NCBI GenBank assembly: GCA_910579805.1
Contig: CAJTWM010000001.1
Span: 351,961-415,960, forward strand
DNA: 64,000 bases
Direction of reading: 5' to 3'
From: an uncultured Lachnospiraceae bacterium
GTDB taxonomy: Bacteria > Bacillota > Clostridia > Lachnospirales > Lachnospiraceae
Below the pieces are notes generated by a model. That model did no database searches and had not been told where the DNA came from. It saw nothing but the letters and a program-made list of their open reading frames with translations. The stretch's first letter is position 1. Every line of letters begins with the position of its first letter. Made by a program: the position numbers and the translations under genes. Positions 35,318 through 43,990 of the stretch are shown piece by piece.

Positions 35318-36994
35318 TCACTCCACTTCCATAATAATCGGCAGAATCATTGGACGCCGTTTTGTCTTTTTCCATACAAATTCGCTAAGTGATTCTTTAA
35401 TGGTAGATTTTATTTTCCCCCAATCGGTAATTCCCCGATCCAAACAGCCTTCCACTCCCACATCTATGATCTCTTTCGCTTCTTCCATAAGCGCATCCGA
35501 TTCTCTCACATACACAAAACCTCTTGAAACGATATCCGGCCCGGATACCAGCTCTCCGTTGTAACGGTTCAGTCCCAGCACCACGATCATAATGCCGTCC
35601 TCCGCAAGATGCTGCCTGTCCCGTAAGACCACATTACCTACGTCGCCGACGCCAAGCCCGTCTACAAGGATCGTCCCCGTCTGCACCCTGCTCGTAACTG
35701 CCGCGCTTTCACTGTCCATCTCCAAAACGTCTCCGGAAGAAAGGATAAATATATTTTCTTTATCGATCCCAAGTTCTCTTGCGATCTTTGCCTGCGCTTT
35801 CAGATGTTTGTACTCGCCGTGCACGGGAACTGCATATTTAGGCTGAACAAGCGTATAAAGCAATTTGATCTCTTCCTGACAGGCATGCCCCGATACATGG
35901 ACATCCTGAAAAATAACGTCCGCTCCTTTTTTCATCAGTTCATTGATGATATTGGTAACGGCTTTTTCGTTCCCCGGAATCGGATTGGACGAAAAGATAA
36001 CGGTATCCCCCGGCCCTATTGAAATCTTTCTATGCATACTGCCCGCCATACGAGAAAGGGCCGCCATGCTCTCTCCCTGACTGCCGGTCGTAATAATAAC
36101 AGTCTTTTCATCAGGATAATTCCGCAGCTGTTCGATGTCGATCAGCGTCTTGTCCGGAATATCCAAATAACCGAGCGAAGTCGCAGTTTCAATAATATTG
36201 ACCATGCTGCGCCCTTCTACCACTACTTTTCGGTCAAACTTATATGCCGAATTGATGATCTGCTGTACACGGTCTACATTAGAGGCAAAAGTCGCAATAA
36301 TGATACGCGTATTTTTGTGCTCCTCAAACAGTGTGTCAAAAGTCTTACCGATCGTTCTTTCGGACTGGGTAAATCCCGGCCTTTCCGCATTCGTACTGTC
36401 GCACATCAGCGCCAGCACTCCCTTCTTCCCGATCTCCGCAAAACGCTGCAGATCAATGGCATCCCCAAATACAGGCGTATAATCCACTTTAAAATCTCCC
36501 GTATGGACCACCGTTCCTGCCGGGGAGTAAATGGCAAGCGCCGCCGCATCCACGATAGAATGATTTGTTTTTATAAACTCTATCCGGAATTTCCCTAAGT
36601 TGATGGATTGTCCAAATTTTACGACTTTTCTTTTTACCGTATTGGTAAGATTATGCTCTTTTAATTTATGTTCGATGATTCCCATCGTCAGTTTTGTCGC
36701 ATAAATCGGAATATTGATCTCCTTAAGCGTATAAGGGATCGCACCGATGTGGTCTTCATGGCCATGTGTGATCATAAGCCCTTTTACCTTATCTATATTA
36801 TCCTTTAGATAAGAAATATCCGGAATCACCAGATCGATCCCCAGCATATCATCCGCCGGAAACGCAAGACCGCAGTCCACAACAACAATACTGTCTTCGT
36901 ATTCAAAGGCAGTAATATTCATACCAATCTGTTCCAGCCCCCCTAAAGGAATCACCTTTAATTTAGAAGTGCTGTTCTGTTCATTTTTCTTCAA
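35318..36994 (-). CDS. rnj: Ribonuclease J
   Basis: The 558-residue enzyme is a metallo-beta-lactamase/beta-CASP ribonuclease that acts as 5'-3' exonuclease and endonuclease on mRNA and rRNA. The metal motif MITHGHEDHIGAIPY is followed by VVHTGDFKVDYTP, CDSTNAERPGFTQSE, TFASNVDRVQQIINSA, and the C-terminal HVSGHACQEEIKLLY and PVHGEYKHLKAQA. Length is standard. Only one RNase J is visible; many Firmicutes have J1 and J2. The start overlaps the fur gene end by 14 bp, implying co-translation. Confidence 0.94.
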   Translation of the reverse strand: MKKNEQNSTSKLKVIPLGGLEQIGMNITAFEYEDSIVVVDCGLAFPADDMLGIDLVIPDISYLKDNIDKVKGLMITHGHEDHIGAIPYTLKEINIPIYATKLTMGIIEHKLKEHNLTNTVKRKVVKFGQSINLGKFRIEFIKTNHSIVDAAALAIYSPAGTVVHTGDFKVDYTPVFGDAIDLQRFAEIGKKGVLALMCDSTNAERPGFTQSERTIGKTFDTLFEEHKNTRIIIATFASNVDRVQQIINSAYKFDRKVVVEGRSMVNIIETATSLGYLDIPDKTLIDIEQLRNYPDEKTVIITTGSQGESMAALSRMAGSMHRKISIGPGDTVIFSSNPIPGNEKAVTNIINELMKKGADVIFQDVHVSGHACQEEIKLLYTLVQPKYAVPVHGEYKHLKAQAKIARELGIDKENIFILSSGDVLEMDSESAAVTSRVQTGTILVDGLGVGDVGNVVLRDRQHLAEDGIMIVVLGLNRYNGELVSGPDIVSRGFVYVRESDALMEEAKEIIDVGVEGCLDRGITDWGKIKSTIKESLSEFVWKKTKRRPMILPIIMEVE

Positions 36995-37442
36995 TCAATT
37001 TACCTCCACATTCCTTACAATGCCCGTAGAGTTTCACTTCATGGTCTACGACCAAAAAACCTTCCTTGTCCGCAATCTTTTTTTCCAATTCTTCCAGCAG
37101 ATCGTCCTCAAAGGCGAGAACCCTTCCGCAAGTAAGACATATCAGGTGATGATGATGGTGTTTTGCCGTGCCGCCCTCGCTCCCGATTTCATAGCGTACA
37201 TAACCGTCATCAAGATTGATCCTATCCACTAAGTGTAATTCCAAAAGCATTTGTATCGTTCTATAAACAGTAGCCAGTCCGATTTCAGGACAGCCTGCTT
37301 TTACCAATTCATATATTTCCTCTGCAGTCAGATGCTTTCCCGGATGAGAAGCAAGTGCCTCAAGAACAAGAACCCTTTGGTTCGTTACCTTTAATCCGTT
37401 GTCCTTCAGTAGTTGTTTAAATTGTTCCCTGTTTACACTCAT
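36981..37442 (-). CDS. Fur-family metalloregulator
   Basis: The 153-residue repressor has a winged helix (LKDNGLKVTNQRVLVLEALASHPGKHLTAEEIYELV) and a HHHHH stretch followed by two CxxC sites (CLTCGRVLAFED, CKECGGKL) for structural zinc. It could be Fur, PerR or Zur; the four cysteines and histidine-rich hinge do not decide this. Regulation of iron, peroxide or zinc genes is expected. It lies in the conserved block between DUF1292 and RNase J. The ATG has GGAGGATTGAG upstream. Confidence 0.88.
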   Translation of the reverse strand: MSVNREQFKQLLKDNGLKVTNQRVLVLEALASHPGKHLTAEEIYELVKAGCPEIGLATVYRTIQMLLELHLVDRINLDDGYVRYEIGSEGGTAKHHHHHLICLTCGRVLAFEDDLLEELEKKIADKEGFLVVDHEVKLYGHCKECGGKLIEEK

Positions 37443-37473
37443 CTCAATCCTCCGGCGTACTCCTCCTGCGCCT

Positions 37474-37740
37474 TTACTCTATAATCTCCACATCTTCCAT
37501 GAGATTTTCAAAAATATCCGCTAACGCTTTCAATTCCGTTTCATCCGAAACGATCTCGTAAAGACTTTCTTTTTCTTCCATATCGGATAAATCTTTCAAA
37601 ATGAGAGCCTCTCCGTCACCCTCTTCCTCTTCCGTTACAAGAATATAATTTACCCCTGCTACCGTCGTCTGTTCAAGCACAAAAAAATCAACCGGAGCTT
37701 CTCCCTCCGGATTAAACGTTATTTTTTCCATTTGTATCAA
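37474..37740 (-). CDS. DUF1292 protein (YrzB-like)
   Basis: The 88-residue acidic protein MIQMEKITFNPEGEAPVDFF through NLMEDVEIIE matches DUF1292, with the characteristic FFVLEQTTVAGVNYILVTEEEEGDGEALILKD. The family has no known biochemical role. It is nearly always found between ruvX and fur-like or mltG genes in Firmicutes, as here. It follows ruvX by 17 bp. Confidence 0.85.
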   Translation of the reverse strand: MIQMEKITFNPEGEAPVDFFVLEQTTVAGVNYILVTEEEEGDGEALILKDLSDMEEKESLYEIVSDETELKALADIFENLMEDVEIIE

Positions 37741-37757
37741 TATGTCCTTCTCTCTTT

Positions 37758-38249
37758 TTATTTTCCCCTGTTTCCACGCAGATCCAAATACCCCTGTAAA
37801 ATAAAGACTGCCGCAATCTTATCCACATACTCTTTGCGGCGCTCCCTGCGTATCCCGGCTTCGATCATCGCCTTATCCGCAGCTACCGTAGTCAGCCTCT
37901 CGTCCCACATCGTCACAGGCAGCCCCGTCCTCCGTTCCAGTTTTTCTTTAAATTCTAAAGAAAGTCCGGCACGTTCCCCCAATGTGTCGTTCATATTTTT
38001 AGGAAACCCGAGAACGATTTCGTCCACCTCATATTCCTCTATCAGCTCTTCTATCCTCGCCAAAGTCCGCCGCAGCTTATTTTCTTCGTTTCTCCGGATG
38101 ATCTCGATCCCCTGTGCCGTGATCAAAAGCGGATCGCTGATCGCTACCCCTACTGTTTTAGAACCGAAATCCAATCCCATTATACGCATGAACCTTTCCT
38201 CTCGCCTTTCTTCAGTCTGCCCTGCTGATATAGCCGCCTTCTCATCCAA
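37758..38249 (-). CDS. ruvX: Holliday junction resolvase-like protein RuvX/YqgF
   Basis: From its probable start MRIMGLDFGSKTVGVAISD the protein has about 143 residues; the annotated frame adds 20 more at the N-terminus (MDEKAAISAGQTEERREERF), which lack family similarity. The RNase H-like fold shows DFGSKTVGVA, VDEIVLGFPKNMNDTLGERA and MWDERLTTVAADKAMIEAG. The YqgF family takes part in 16S rRNA 5'-end maturation and possibly in Holliday junction cutting. It is in the ireB-ruvX-DUF1292 block. Confidence 0.88.
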   Translation of the reverse strand: MDEKAAISAGQTEERREERFMRIMGLDFGSKTVGVAISDPLLITAQGIEIIRRNEENKLRRTLARIEELIEEYEVDEIVLGFPKNMNDTLGERAGLSLEFKEKLERRTGLPVTMWDERLTTVAADKAMIEAGIRRERRKEYVDKIAAVFILQGYLDLRGNRGK

Positions 38250-38259
38250 TCCGGATCAT

Positions 38260-38547
38260 CTATTTCCAATGGTTATTCACGATATATTCTCTGAGCATCT
38301 CTTCTACCAGCTCATCCCTCTCAACCTTCATGATAAGGCTTCTGGCACTTTTATGGCTGGTGATATAAGTGGGATCTCCCGACATAATATAACCTACGAT
38401 CTGGTTCACCGGATTATAACCCTTTTCCGTAAGCGCCTCGTACACCGCCCGCAGCACTACTTTTACCCCTGTTTCCGGCTCCGCGTCCACCCGGAAGAAT
38501 TGCGTATTCCCTAAATCATTATTTTTTTCTTCAAATCTGTCCTGCAT
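38260..38547 (-). CDS. IreB-family regulatory phosphoprotein
   Basis: From MQDRFEEKNNDLGNTQFFRV the protein has 95 residues, the normal IreB/DUF965 size. The conserved N-terminal TQFF lies near threonines that are phosphorylated by the PASTA kinase IreK in Enterococcus. The body DLGNTQFFRVD, YEALTEKGYNPVNQIVGYIMSGDPTYITSHKSARSLIMK is diagnostic. It negatively affects cephalosporin resistance in Enterococcus. I discard the 49-residue upstream extension, which has no family match; AAGGG lies 9 nt before the chosen ATG. First gene of the block. Confidence 0.88.
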   Translation of the reverse strand: MQDRFEEKNNDLGNTQFFRVDAEPETGVKVVLRAVYEALTEKGYNPVNQIVGYIMSGDPTYITSHKSARSLIMKVERDELVEEMLREYIVNNHWK

Positions 38548-38755
38548 TTTATCACGCCCTTTATCTAATGTTACGTCTTTGATGATTCTATAGCGCATAG
38601 TCACCCTTATTATTCCTATCTTACCCCATCTAACTTTAAAATTCAATCCATACTTTCTTAAAAATTCCTTTTCAGAGTAGTGTTCCTGATGCATCCGCCG
38701 AAAAAACGACCGTTCCGTATCTTTTCAGATTCTTCATGATCTATGAAACATACAT

Positions 38756-40201
38756 TTATTCCATCAAAAGGATCTCGTCTGAAAGAAAACCAGCGATCTT
38801 TCCTCCTATCAAACAATTGGATAAAGGTTCCGTCCCTTCTTTTGCCACTTTAATATACTCCACTGTATGACCGAGCTGATAGATCCTGCCGTCTATTTCC
38901 TTCTCTTCTTCAAAAAGCACCTCTGTAAAAGTGCCTATTTTCCGTTCTCTGAATCTTTTGGACTGTTCTCTTTCCATTTCGAGCAGCACGGCGCTTCTTT
39001 TTTGCTTCACAGATTCCGGTATCTGTTCTTTCATTGCTGCGGCTGCCGTTCCCTGCCTTTTTGAGTATTTAAATATGTGCATCTCATAAAAGGAGATCTT
39101 CTCTAAGTATCTTCTTGTTTCTTCAAACTCCTCTTCCGTCTCTTCCGGAAAGCCTGTGATCACGTCGGTCGTGATTGCCGGATGATCATAGGCGCGTCTG
39201 AGCAGTCCTACCTTTTCATAGTATTCCTCCGCAGTATAATGTCTATTCATTCTTTTTAATGTGGCGTTGCACCCGCTTTGGAGCGATAGGTGAAAATGCG
39301 GACAGACTTTTTTCAATCCGCTTATTTCCCTTACAAACTCACCGGATATGATGCGGGGTTCCAAAGACCCGAGACGGATTCTTTGCAGACCTTCTATTTT
39401 ATGGATCTCTTTGATCAATTCAAGCAGCTTTGGTTCTTCGCCATATTTCGGTTTTTGCCGTTCTTCCTCCGTGTCTCTCTTTTCCGTCCCTTCTTCTGAC
39501 AGATCTATGCCGTAAGAACTGATATGTATTCCCGTCAATACAATCTCCTGATAACCGTTTTTAACAAGCCCCCGTATTTCCGAAAGAATATCCTCTGCTT
39601 TTCTGCTTCTGACCCGTCCTCTGGCATAAGGGATGATGCAGTAAGAGCAGAACTGGTTACAGCCGTCCTGTATCTTAATATATGCCCGGGTATGTTCCGC
39701 GGTCTTTGTCAATGTCAGATTTTCATACTCAGACGTATGACCGATATCTATTATACTGGCGCCATGAAAGGTTTTACATTCCGGCTGCTTCTTTGTTTTT
39801 GTTAACGGGTCTTCAGGCAGTTCTTCCTTTTTCCCCTCTTCCGCAGCCTCTTCCTTCTCCTTTAAAAATGCTTCCAGAATTTCCACCAGTTCCTTCTTTT
39901 TATTATTACCGATACACAGATCTATTCCTTCATCCGAAAGAACTTTTTCCTTTCCCGTCTGCACATAGCAGCCCACCGCCACTACGACCGCCGACGGATT
40001 TCTTTTCTTCGCCCGATGAAGCGCCTGCCTGCTCTTACGATCCGCAATATTGGTCACGGTACAGGTATTGACTATATAAATATCGGCTTGTTCATCAAAT
40101 GATACAATTTTATAACCCTTTTCTTGTAACATTTGTTGCATAACGTCCATCTCATACGCATTCACTTTACATCCAAGATTATGTAATGCTACACTTTTCA
40201 T
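38756..40201 (-). CDS. mtaB: tRNA t6A37 methylthiotransferase MtaB
   Basis: The 481-residue radical-SAM enzyme converts t6A37 to ms2t6A37 in tRNAs reading ANN codons. Three domains are visible. The UPF0004 N-terminal part has LGCKVNAYEMDVM, VNTCTVTNIADRKS and VVAVGCYVQTGKE, with three cysteines for one 4Fe-4S cluster. The radical-SAM core has KIQDGCNQFCSYCIIPYARGRVRS (CxxxCxxC). The TRAM domain is at the C-terminus. An insertion near residues 120-150 (KEKEEAAEEGKKEELPEDPLTKTKKQ) is highly charged and not in all homologues. It sits away from the dnaK operon, where Bacillus has its homologue yqeV. Confidence 0.93.
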   Translation of the reverse strand: MKSVALHNLGCKVNAYEMDVMQQMLQEKGYKIVSFDEQADIYIVNTCTVTNIADRKSRQALHRAKKRNPSAVVVAVGCYVQTGKEKVLSDEGIDLCIGNNKKKELVEILEAFLKEKEEAAEEGKKEELPEDPLTKTKKQPECKTFHGASIIDIGHTSEYENLTLTKTAEHTRAYIKIQDGCNQFCSYCIIPYARGRVRSRKAEDILSEIRGLVKNGYQEIVLTGIHISSYGIDLSEEGTEKRDTEEERQKPKYGEEPKLLELIKEIHKIEGLQRIRLGSLEPRIISGEFVREISGLKKVCPHFHLSLQSGCNATLKRMNRHYTAEEYYEKVGLLRRAYDHPAITTDVITGFPEETEEEFEETRRYLEKISFYEMHIFKYSKRQGTAAAAMKEQIPESVKQKRSAVLLEMEREQSKRFRERKIGTFTEVLFEEEKEIDGRIYQLGHTVEYIKVAKEGTEPLSNCLIGGKIAGFLSDEILLME

Positions 40202-40234
40202 ATTATTCCTTTCTATTTTTGTATTGTTTTGTCC

Positions 40235-40263
40235 TTGACTTTTGCCATTCCAGCCTTTAGTAT
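40235..40263 (+). promoter_or_regulatory. Promoter of the HPr-like gene
   Basis: TTGACT at 40235-40240 and TAGTAT at 40258-40263 are 17 bp apart. The start point lies about 30 bp ahead of the AAGGAGG ribosome site. The promoter is divergent from mtaB. Confidence 0.5.
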
Positions 40264-40303
40264 AGAGACAGAAGGTATGAAAACATTAAGGAGGTAGTTT
40301 CCA

Positions 40304-40534
40304 ATGAAAACAGTTCAGATTTCATTAAATTCTATTGATAAGGTAAAATCTTTTGTAAACGATATTACAAAATTCGATTATGATTTTGACTTAGTATCCG
40401 GAAGATACGTTATCGATGCAAAATCTATCATGGGTATCTTCAGCTTAGATTTATCCAAAGCGATTGATTTAAATATCCACGCAGAAGAGAATGTAGATGA
40501 AGTATTAAACGTACTGAAACCTTATATGATCTAA
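40304..40534 (+). CDS. HPr-like protein lacking the phosphorylated histidine
   Basis: The 76 residues MKTVQISLNSIDKVKSFVND through NVLKPYMI have the HPr fold pattern. The regulatory-serine region is clear (YVIDAKSIMGIFSLDLSK, equal to KSIMGIMSL around Ser46 of HPr). The active-site segment (H15-A-R-P) is replaced by NSIDKVK, and only one histidine exists, far downstream. It therefore cannot carry phosphate from EI to EII but could be a serine-phosphorylated co-regulator like Bacillus Crh. Strong AAGGAGG ribosome site, own promoter and terminator: a monocistronic, probably well expressed gene. Confidence 0.8.
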   Translation: MKTVQISLNSIDKVKSFVNDITKFDYDFDLVSGRYVIDAKSIMGIFSLDLSKAIDLNIHAEENVDEVLNVLKPYMI

Positions 40535-40570
40535 TCAATAGTACATAATATACGCCTCAGGCGTGATAAG

Positions 40571-40603
40571 AAAAAGGCTTTGAATCTGTTCAAAGCCTTT
40601 TTT
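40571..40603 (+). terminator. Terminator of the HPr-like gene
   Basis: AAAGGCTTTGA pairs with TCAAAGCCTTT around ATCTGT and is followed by T residues. A clear intrinsic terminator 36 bp after the stop. Confidence 0.85.
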
Positions 40604-40666
40604 ATGTGCAGGCCCCTGCAAAGGAAATGCGCCTCGCTTTGCGCGATATTGGCGCCCATCGGCATA

Positions 40667-41860
40667 TTAAGCCTGCACAATAATAAGCTCGTCTGTTTCC
40701 AAAGCAGTCTTCATAAGCTCGTCCAGCTTTTCCCCTAAATTCTGTTCATGCTTTTTGATCATATTCAAGTTCGGTTTTGTCACCGGATGTTTGGCGACAA
40801 AGATCGTGCAGCAGTCTTCATAAGGCAGAATCGAAGTTTCATAAGTATTGATCTTCTCTGCCACCTCTACGATCTCCTGCTTGTCAAAGCCAATCAAGGG
40901 CCGGTATACGGGCATCGTACATACTTCATTGGTCGCCGCAAGGGAATGCATCGTCTGGGAAGCCACCTGTCCGATACTCTCTCCGGTGATCAAGCCCAGA
41001 CATTCGGTCTCCCGCGCAATATGCTCTGCAATCTTCATCATAATACGGCGCATAATGATCGTCAGCTCTTCATGCGGGCATTTCTCATAAATATGAAGCT
41101 GGATATCCGTAAAATTGATCACATGCAGATAGATCGGTCCGGTATAACGGGATACCAGCCTCGCAAGGTCTACTACCTTCTGTTTTGCCCGTTCGGAAGT
41201 ATAAGGCGGCGCATGAAAATATACCGCGTCTATTTTCACGCCCCGTTTCGCTATCATATAACCGGCAACCGGAGAATCGATACCGCCGGATAGCAGCAGC
41301 ATTGCCTTTCCTGCCGTACCGATCGGCATTCCTCCCGGCCCCGGAATAATCTCTGAATAAATATAGATCTTTTCTCTTATCTCGATATTCAGTTCGATAT
41401 CCGGCTTGTGTACATCTACCCTCATCTGCGGATAAGCGTCCAACACGGCGCCGCCCATTTCTCTGTTGATCTCCATGGAATCCAGCGGATAATTTTTCCT
41501 CGCCCTTCTTGCCACGATCTTAAAAGTTTTGTCCTTATCGGAGTATACGTCGTCAATATATTTTACTACCGTCCCGCATAACTTTTCGAATCCTTCATCC
41601 TCTACATATACCACAGGACAGATCCCCGAAATACCGAATACGGTCTTCAAATGTTCCACGGTTTCTTCAAAATCAAACGCTGTCAGCGCATCCACATAGA
41701 TCCTGCCCTGCGTCTTATGGACTTTAAAATCTCCTTCGCATCTTTTCAGCGCATACTTGATCTGCTGCACCAGCGCATCCTCAAATAAATATCTGTTTTT
41801 TCCTTTTACGCCGATCTCGGCGTACTTGATCAAAAAAGCTGTAAACATATTCTGCCTCAT
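40667..41860 (-). CDS. thiI: tRNA 4-thiouridine synthase ThiI
   Basis: The 397-residue enzyme adenylates U8 of tRNA and inserts sulfur. It has the NFLD-THUMP N-terminal region (FLIKYAEIGVKGKNRYLFEDALVQQIKYAL; VYVDAL), then the PP-loop motif LLSGGIDSPVAGYMIAKRG near residue 187 and later LITGESIGQVASQTMHSLAATNEV. The rhodanese domain of the E. coli enzyme is missing, as usual in Firmicutes, so sulfur must come directly from a desulfurase. The cysteine desulfurase gene stands directly upstream, as in the Bacillus nifZ-thiI pair. Confidence 0.94.
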   Translation of the reverse strand: MRQNMFTAFLIKYAEIGVKGKNRYLFEDALVQQIKYALKRCEGDFKVHKTQGRIYVDALTAFDFEETVEHLKTVFGISGICPVVYVEDEGFEKLCGTVVKYIDDVYSDKDKTFKIVARRARKNYPLDSMEINREMGGAVLDAYPQMRVDVHKPDIELNIEIREKIYIYSEIIPGPGGMPIGTAGKAMLLLSGGIDSPVAGYMIAKRGVKIDAVYFHAPPYTSERAKQKVVDLARLVSRYTGPIYLHVINFTDIQLHIYEKCPHEELTIIMRRIMMKIAEHIARETECLGLITGESIGQVASQTMHSLAATNEVCTMPVYRPLIGFDKQEIVEVAEKINTYETSILPYEDCCTIFVAKHPVTKPNLNMIKKHEQNLGEKLDELMKTALETDELIIVQA

Positions 41861-41902
41861 TTCTTAATATAATCCCGAAAATGCAGCTTTGCATTCTTCC
41901 GT

Positions 41903-43057
41903 TTAGCGTCTGGCATATTTCCTCAGCATCGGGATCGTATCATACATCGCCTGTAATGTATAGTCGATCTCCTCTTTTGTGGTAAAAATCGAAAAGCTGA
42001 ACCGGATCGTCGAATGTAACAGGTCTTTTTCCACGCCGATCGCTTTCAGGGTTTCCGAAGTCTGTGGCTTTCTCGCCGCACAGGCGCTGCCCGCCGATAC
42101 ATAGATTCCCTTTTCTTCCAATGCATGGAGCATCACTTCGCTGCGCACTCCCCTTATGGAAACACTGACGATATGAGGCGCGCCGTCCCTGCCCTTTCGT
42201 CCGTTGATCCTGACTTGATCGATCTTCTCCACGCCGTCTATAAAATATTCTTTTAATCCGTAAAGCCTTTCTACCTCTTCATCCAGATTACCGTATATAT
42301 TCTCAACAGCTCTTGCGATTCCGGCAATGCCCGGCACATTTTCCGTTCCCGAACGCATTCCCTGCTGCTGTCCCCCTCCGTATACAATGGGCTTTATTTT
42401 AATCTTTTCATTGATATATAAAAATCCTACGCCCTTCGGTCCGTGTATCTTATGTCCGCTGACCGATAAAAGGTCGATATTCATTCTCTTAGGATAAATG
42501 CGGAACTTCCCAAAGCCCTGTACCGCATCCACATGAAAGATCACATTAGGATTTATTTTCTTTATCAGGTTACCTGCTTCTGCAATCGGCTGCAAAGTAC
42601 CGATCTCATTATTTGTGTGCATAATGGATACCAAAATAGTATCCCTCGTAATAGCGTTCTGCAAGTCTTCCAAGCGAATCGCTCCGTTTCTGTCAACAGG
42701 AAGATAAGTTACTTTAAATCCCTGTTCCTCTAAATATCTCATTGTCTGCAGTACCGCCGGATGCTCTATTCCGGTAGTGATCATATGCCGTCCCGCACGG
42801 TAATTAGCCATAGCGCTGCCAATCAATGCAATATTGTCCGCTTCCGTCCCCCCTGAAGTAAAAAAGATCTCTTTTTCGTTTACCTTAAGATTTTTTGCGA
42901 TGATCTCTTTTGCCTGACGGACATACTGTTCCGCCTCCATACCTTTATTATGAAGGCTCGAAGGATTTCCGTAATCCCTGCACATGATCGTTGCAACCAA
43001 CTGTGCCACATCTTCAAAACTTTTAGTCGTTGCCGAATTATCCAAATATACTTCCAT
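41903..43057 (-). CDS. Cysteine desulfurase (NifS/IscS family), ThiI partner
   Basis: The 384-residue PLP enzyme removes sulfur from cysteine as a persulfide. It shows YLDNSATTKSFEDVA at the start, FTSGGTEADNIALIG, HVDAVQGFGK, and the PLP lysine in SVSGHKIHGPKGVGF. The active cysteine is in SAGSACAARKPQTSETL within a class I-like loop. Beside thiI it is the likely sulfur donor for s4U8, and possibly thiamin, equal to Bacillus NifZ rather than to the Fe-S cluster enzyme SufS. It starts 42 bp before thiI in transcription order. Confidence 0.9.
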   Translation of the reverse strand: MEVYLDNSATTKSFEDVAQLVATIMCRDYGNPSSLHNKGMEAEQYVRQAKEIIAKNLKVNEKEIFFTSGGTEADNIALIGSAMANYRAGRHMITTGIEHPAVLQTMRYLEEQGFKVTYLPVDRNGAIRLEDLQNAITRDTILVSIMHTNNEIGTLQPIAEAGNLIKKINPNVIFHVDAVQGFGKFRIYPKRMNIDLLSVSGHKIHGPKGVGFLYINEKIKIKPIVYGGGQQQGMRSGTENVPGIAGIARAVENIYGNLDEEVERLYGLKEYFIDGVEKIDQVRINGRKGRDGAPHIVSVSIRGVRSEVMLHALEEKGIYVSAGSACAARKPQTSETLKAIGVEKDLLHSTIRFSFSIFTTKEEIDYTLQAMYDTIPMLRKYARR

Positions 43058-43243
43058 TTTACTATTCTTGCTCCTTTCAAAGCCCGGAGACTTTTGTATC
43101 CGAAAATCAGTTGTCCACCTATGTGCAACTGTATCTAAAGCTTATCATTTTCTATGCTTTATCATATGCCGCTTCGTGTCAATGTGTTCGTTTCCGCCAA
43201 ATTTTACCAAATATCCCCATTGCGGCGGCCACATCAAAATACG

Positions 43244-43984
43244 TCAAATCTCCAGATGATACATGATCCACGCAAGAATTGTAAATCCGGCCGTTTCCGT
43301 TCTAAGAATCCTTTTCCCCATTGTGATCGGCACGATCCCACACTCCTGTGCCGTTTTGATCTCCTCCTCGGCAAATCCCCCTTCCGGCCCGATAAAAACA
43401 GCCACCGACTGTCCCGGTTTTAATCCGTCTATCAGTTCTTTCGTATGCGCCATTCCCTCCGCCAGTTCATAAGGCAGGAGCCTGATGTCCGTTTGTGCAG
43501 CATAAGCGGCTGCCTCCTTAAAGCTCATGATCTCCCTGACCTTCGGAATGATTCTCCGCTTGCTCTGTTTTGCCGCCGCTTCACTGATCCCCTGCCATCT
43601 TGTGATCTTGCTTTTCGCTTTTTTTTCATCCAGCTTTACGACTGAGCGCCGCATGGCTACGGGAATGATCTCGTACACTCCCAGCTCCACTGCCTTTTGG
43701 ATGATCAGCTCCATTTTATCCGCTTTCGGAAGTCCCTGAAATAAATAGACCCGGGAGGGCAGCTCCAAACCTTCCTCCTTAATAAACCGCAGCGTGCAAT
43801 GGATTTCCTCTTCACCGACAGAGGCGATCTCACAACGGTATTCTTTACCGTCTATACCGTTGCTCACCGAGATCTCATCTCCCGCCTTCATACGAAGTAC
43901 ATTTTTAATATGATTCACATCGCCGCCCGTAATGCAGATGTCGTTTCCGTTAATCTGCCCGGGGGATACAAAAAACTGATACAT
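43244..43984 (-). CDS. rsmE: 16S rRNA m3U1498 methyltransferase RsmE
   Basis: The 246-residue SPOUT enzyme methylates U1498 of 16S rRNA. N-terminal PUA-like part: MYQFFVSPGQINGNDICITGGDVNHIKNVLRMKAGDEI. Knotted catalytic part: AVELGVYEIIPVAMRRSVVKLDEKKAKSKITRWQGISEAAAKQSKR, then VAVFIGPEGGFAEEEI and LGKRILRTETAG-like GKRILRTETAGFTIL. It follows prmA directly (6 bp), the order of Bacillus yqeT-yqeU. Confidence 0.94.
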   Translation of the reverse strand: MYQFFVSPGQINGNDICITGGDVNHIKNVLRMKAGDEISVSNGIDGKEYRCEIASVGEEEIHCTLRFIKEEGLELPSRVYLFQGLPKADKMELIIQKAVELGVYEIIPVAMRRSVVKLDEKKAKSKITRWQGISEAAAKQSKRRIIPKVREIMSFKEAAAYAAQTDIRLLPYELAEGMAHTKELIDGLKPGQSVAVFIGPEGGFAEEEIKTAQECGIVPITMGKRILRTETAGFTILAWIMYHLEI

Positions 43985-43990
43985 GTTTCC

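Noticed and set aside
37732..38514. A 260-codon plus-strand frame over ruvX and ireB.
   Set aside because: It covers two conserved minus-strand genes in their known order and shows no recognisable protein features.
40605..40676. GTGCAGGC and GCCTGCAC pair across the thiI end and looked like another copy of the dispersed repeat.
   Set aside because: The inner sequence lacks the CTCCCATC and AAATCAGG core, so it is more likely a plain terminator-like hairpin of thiI.
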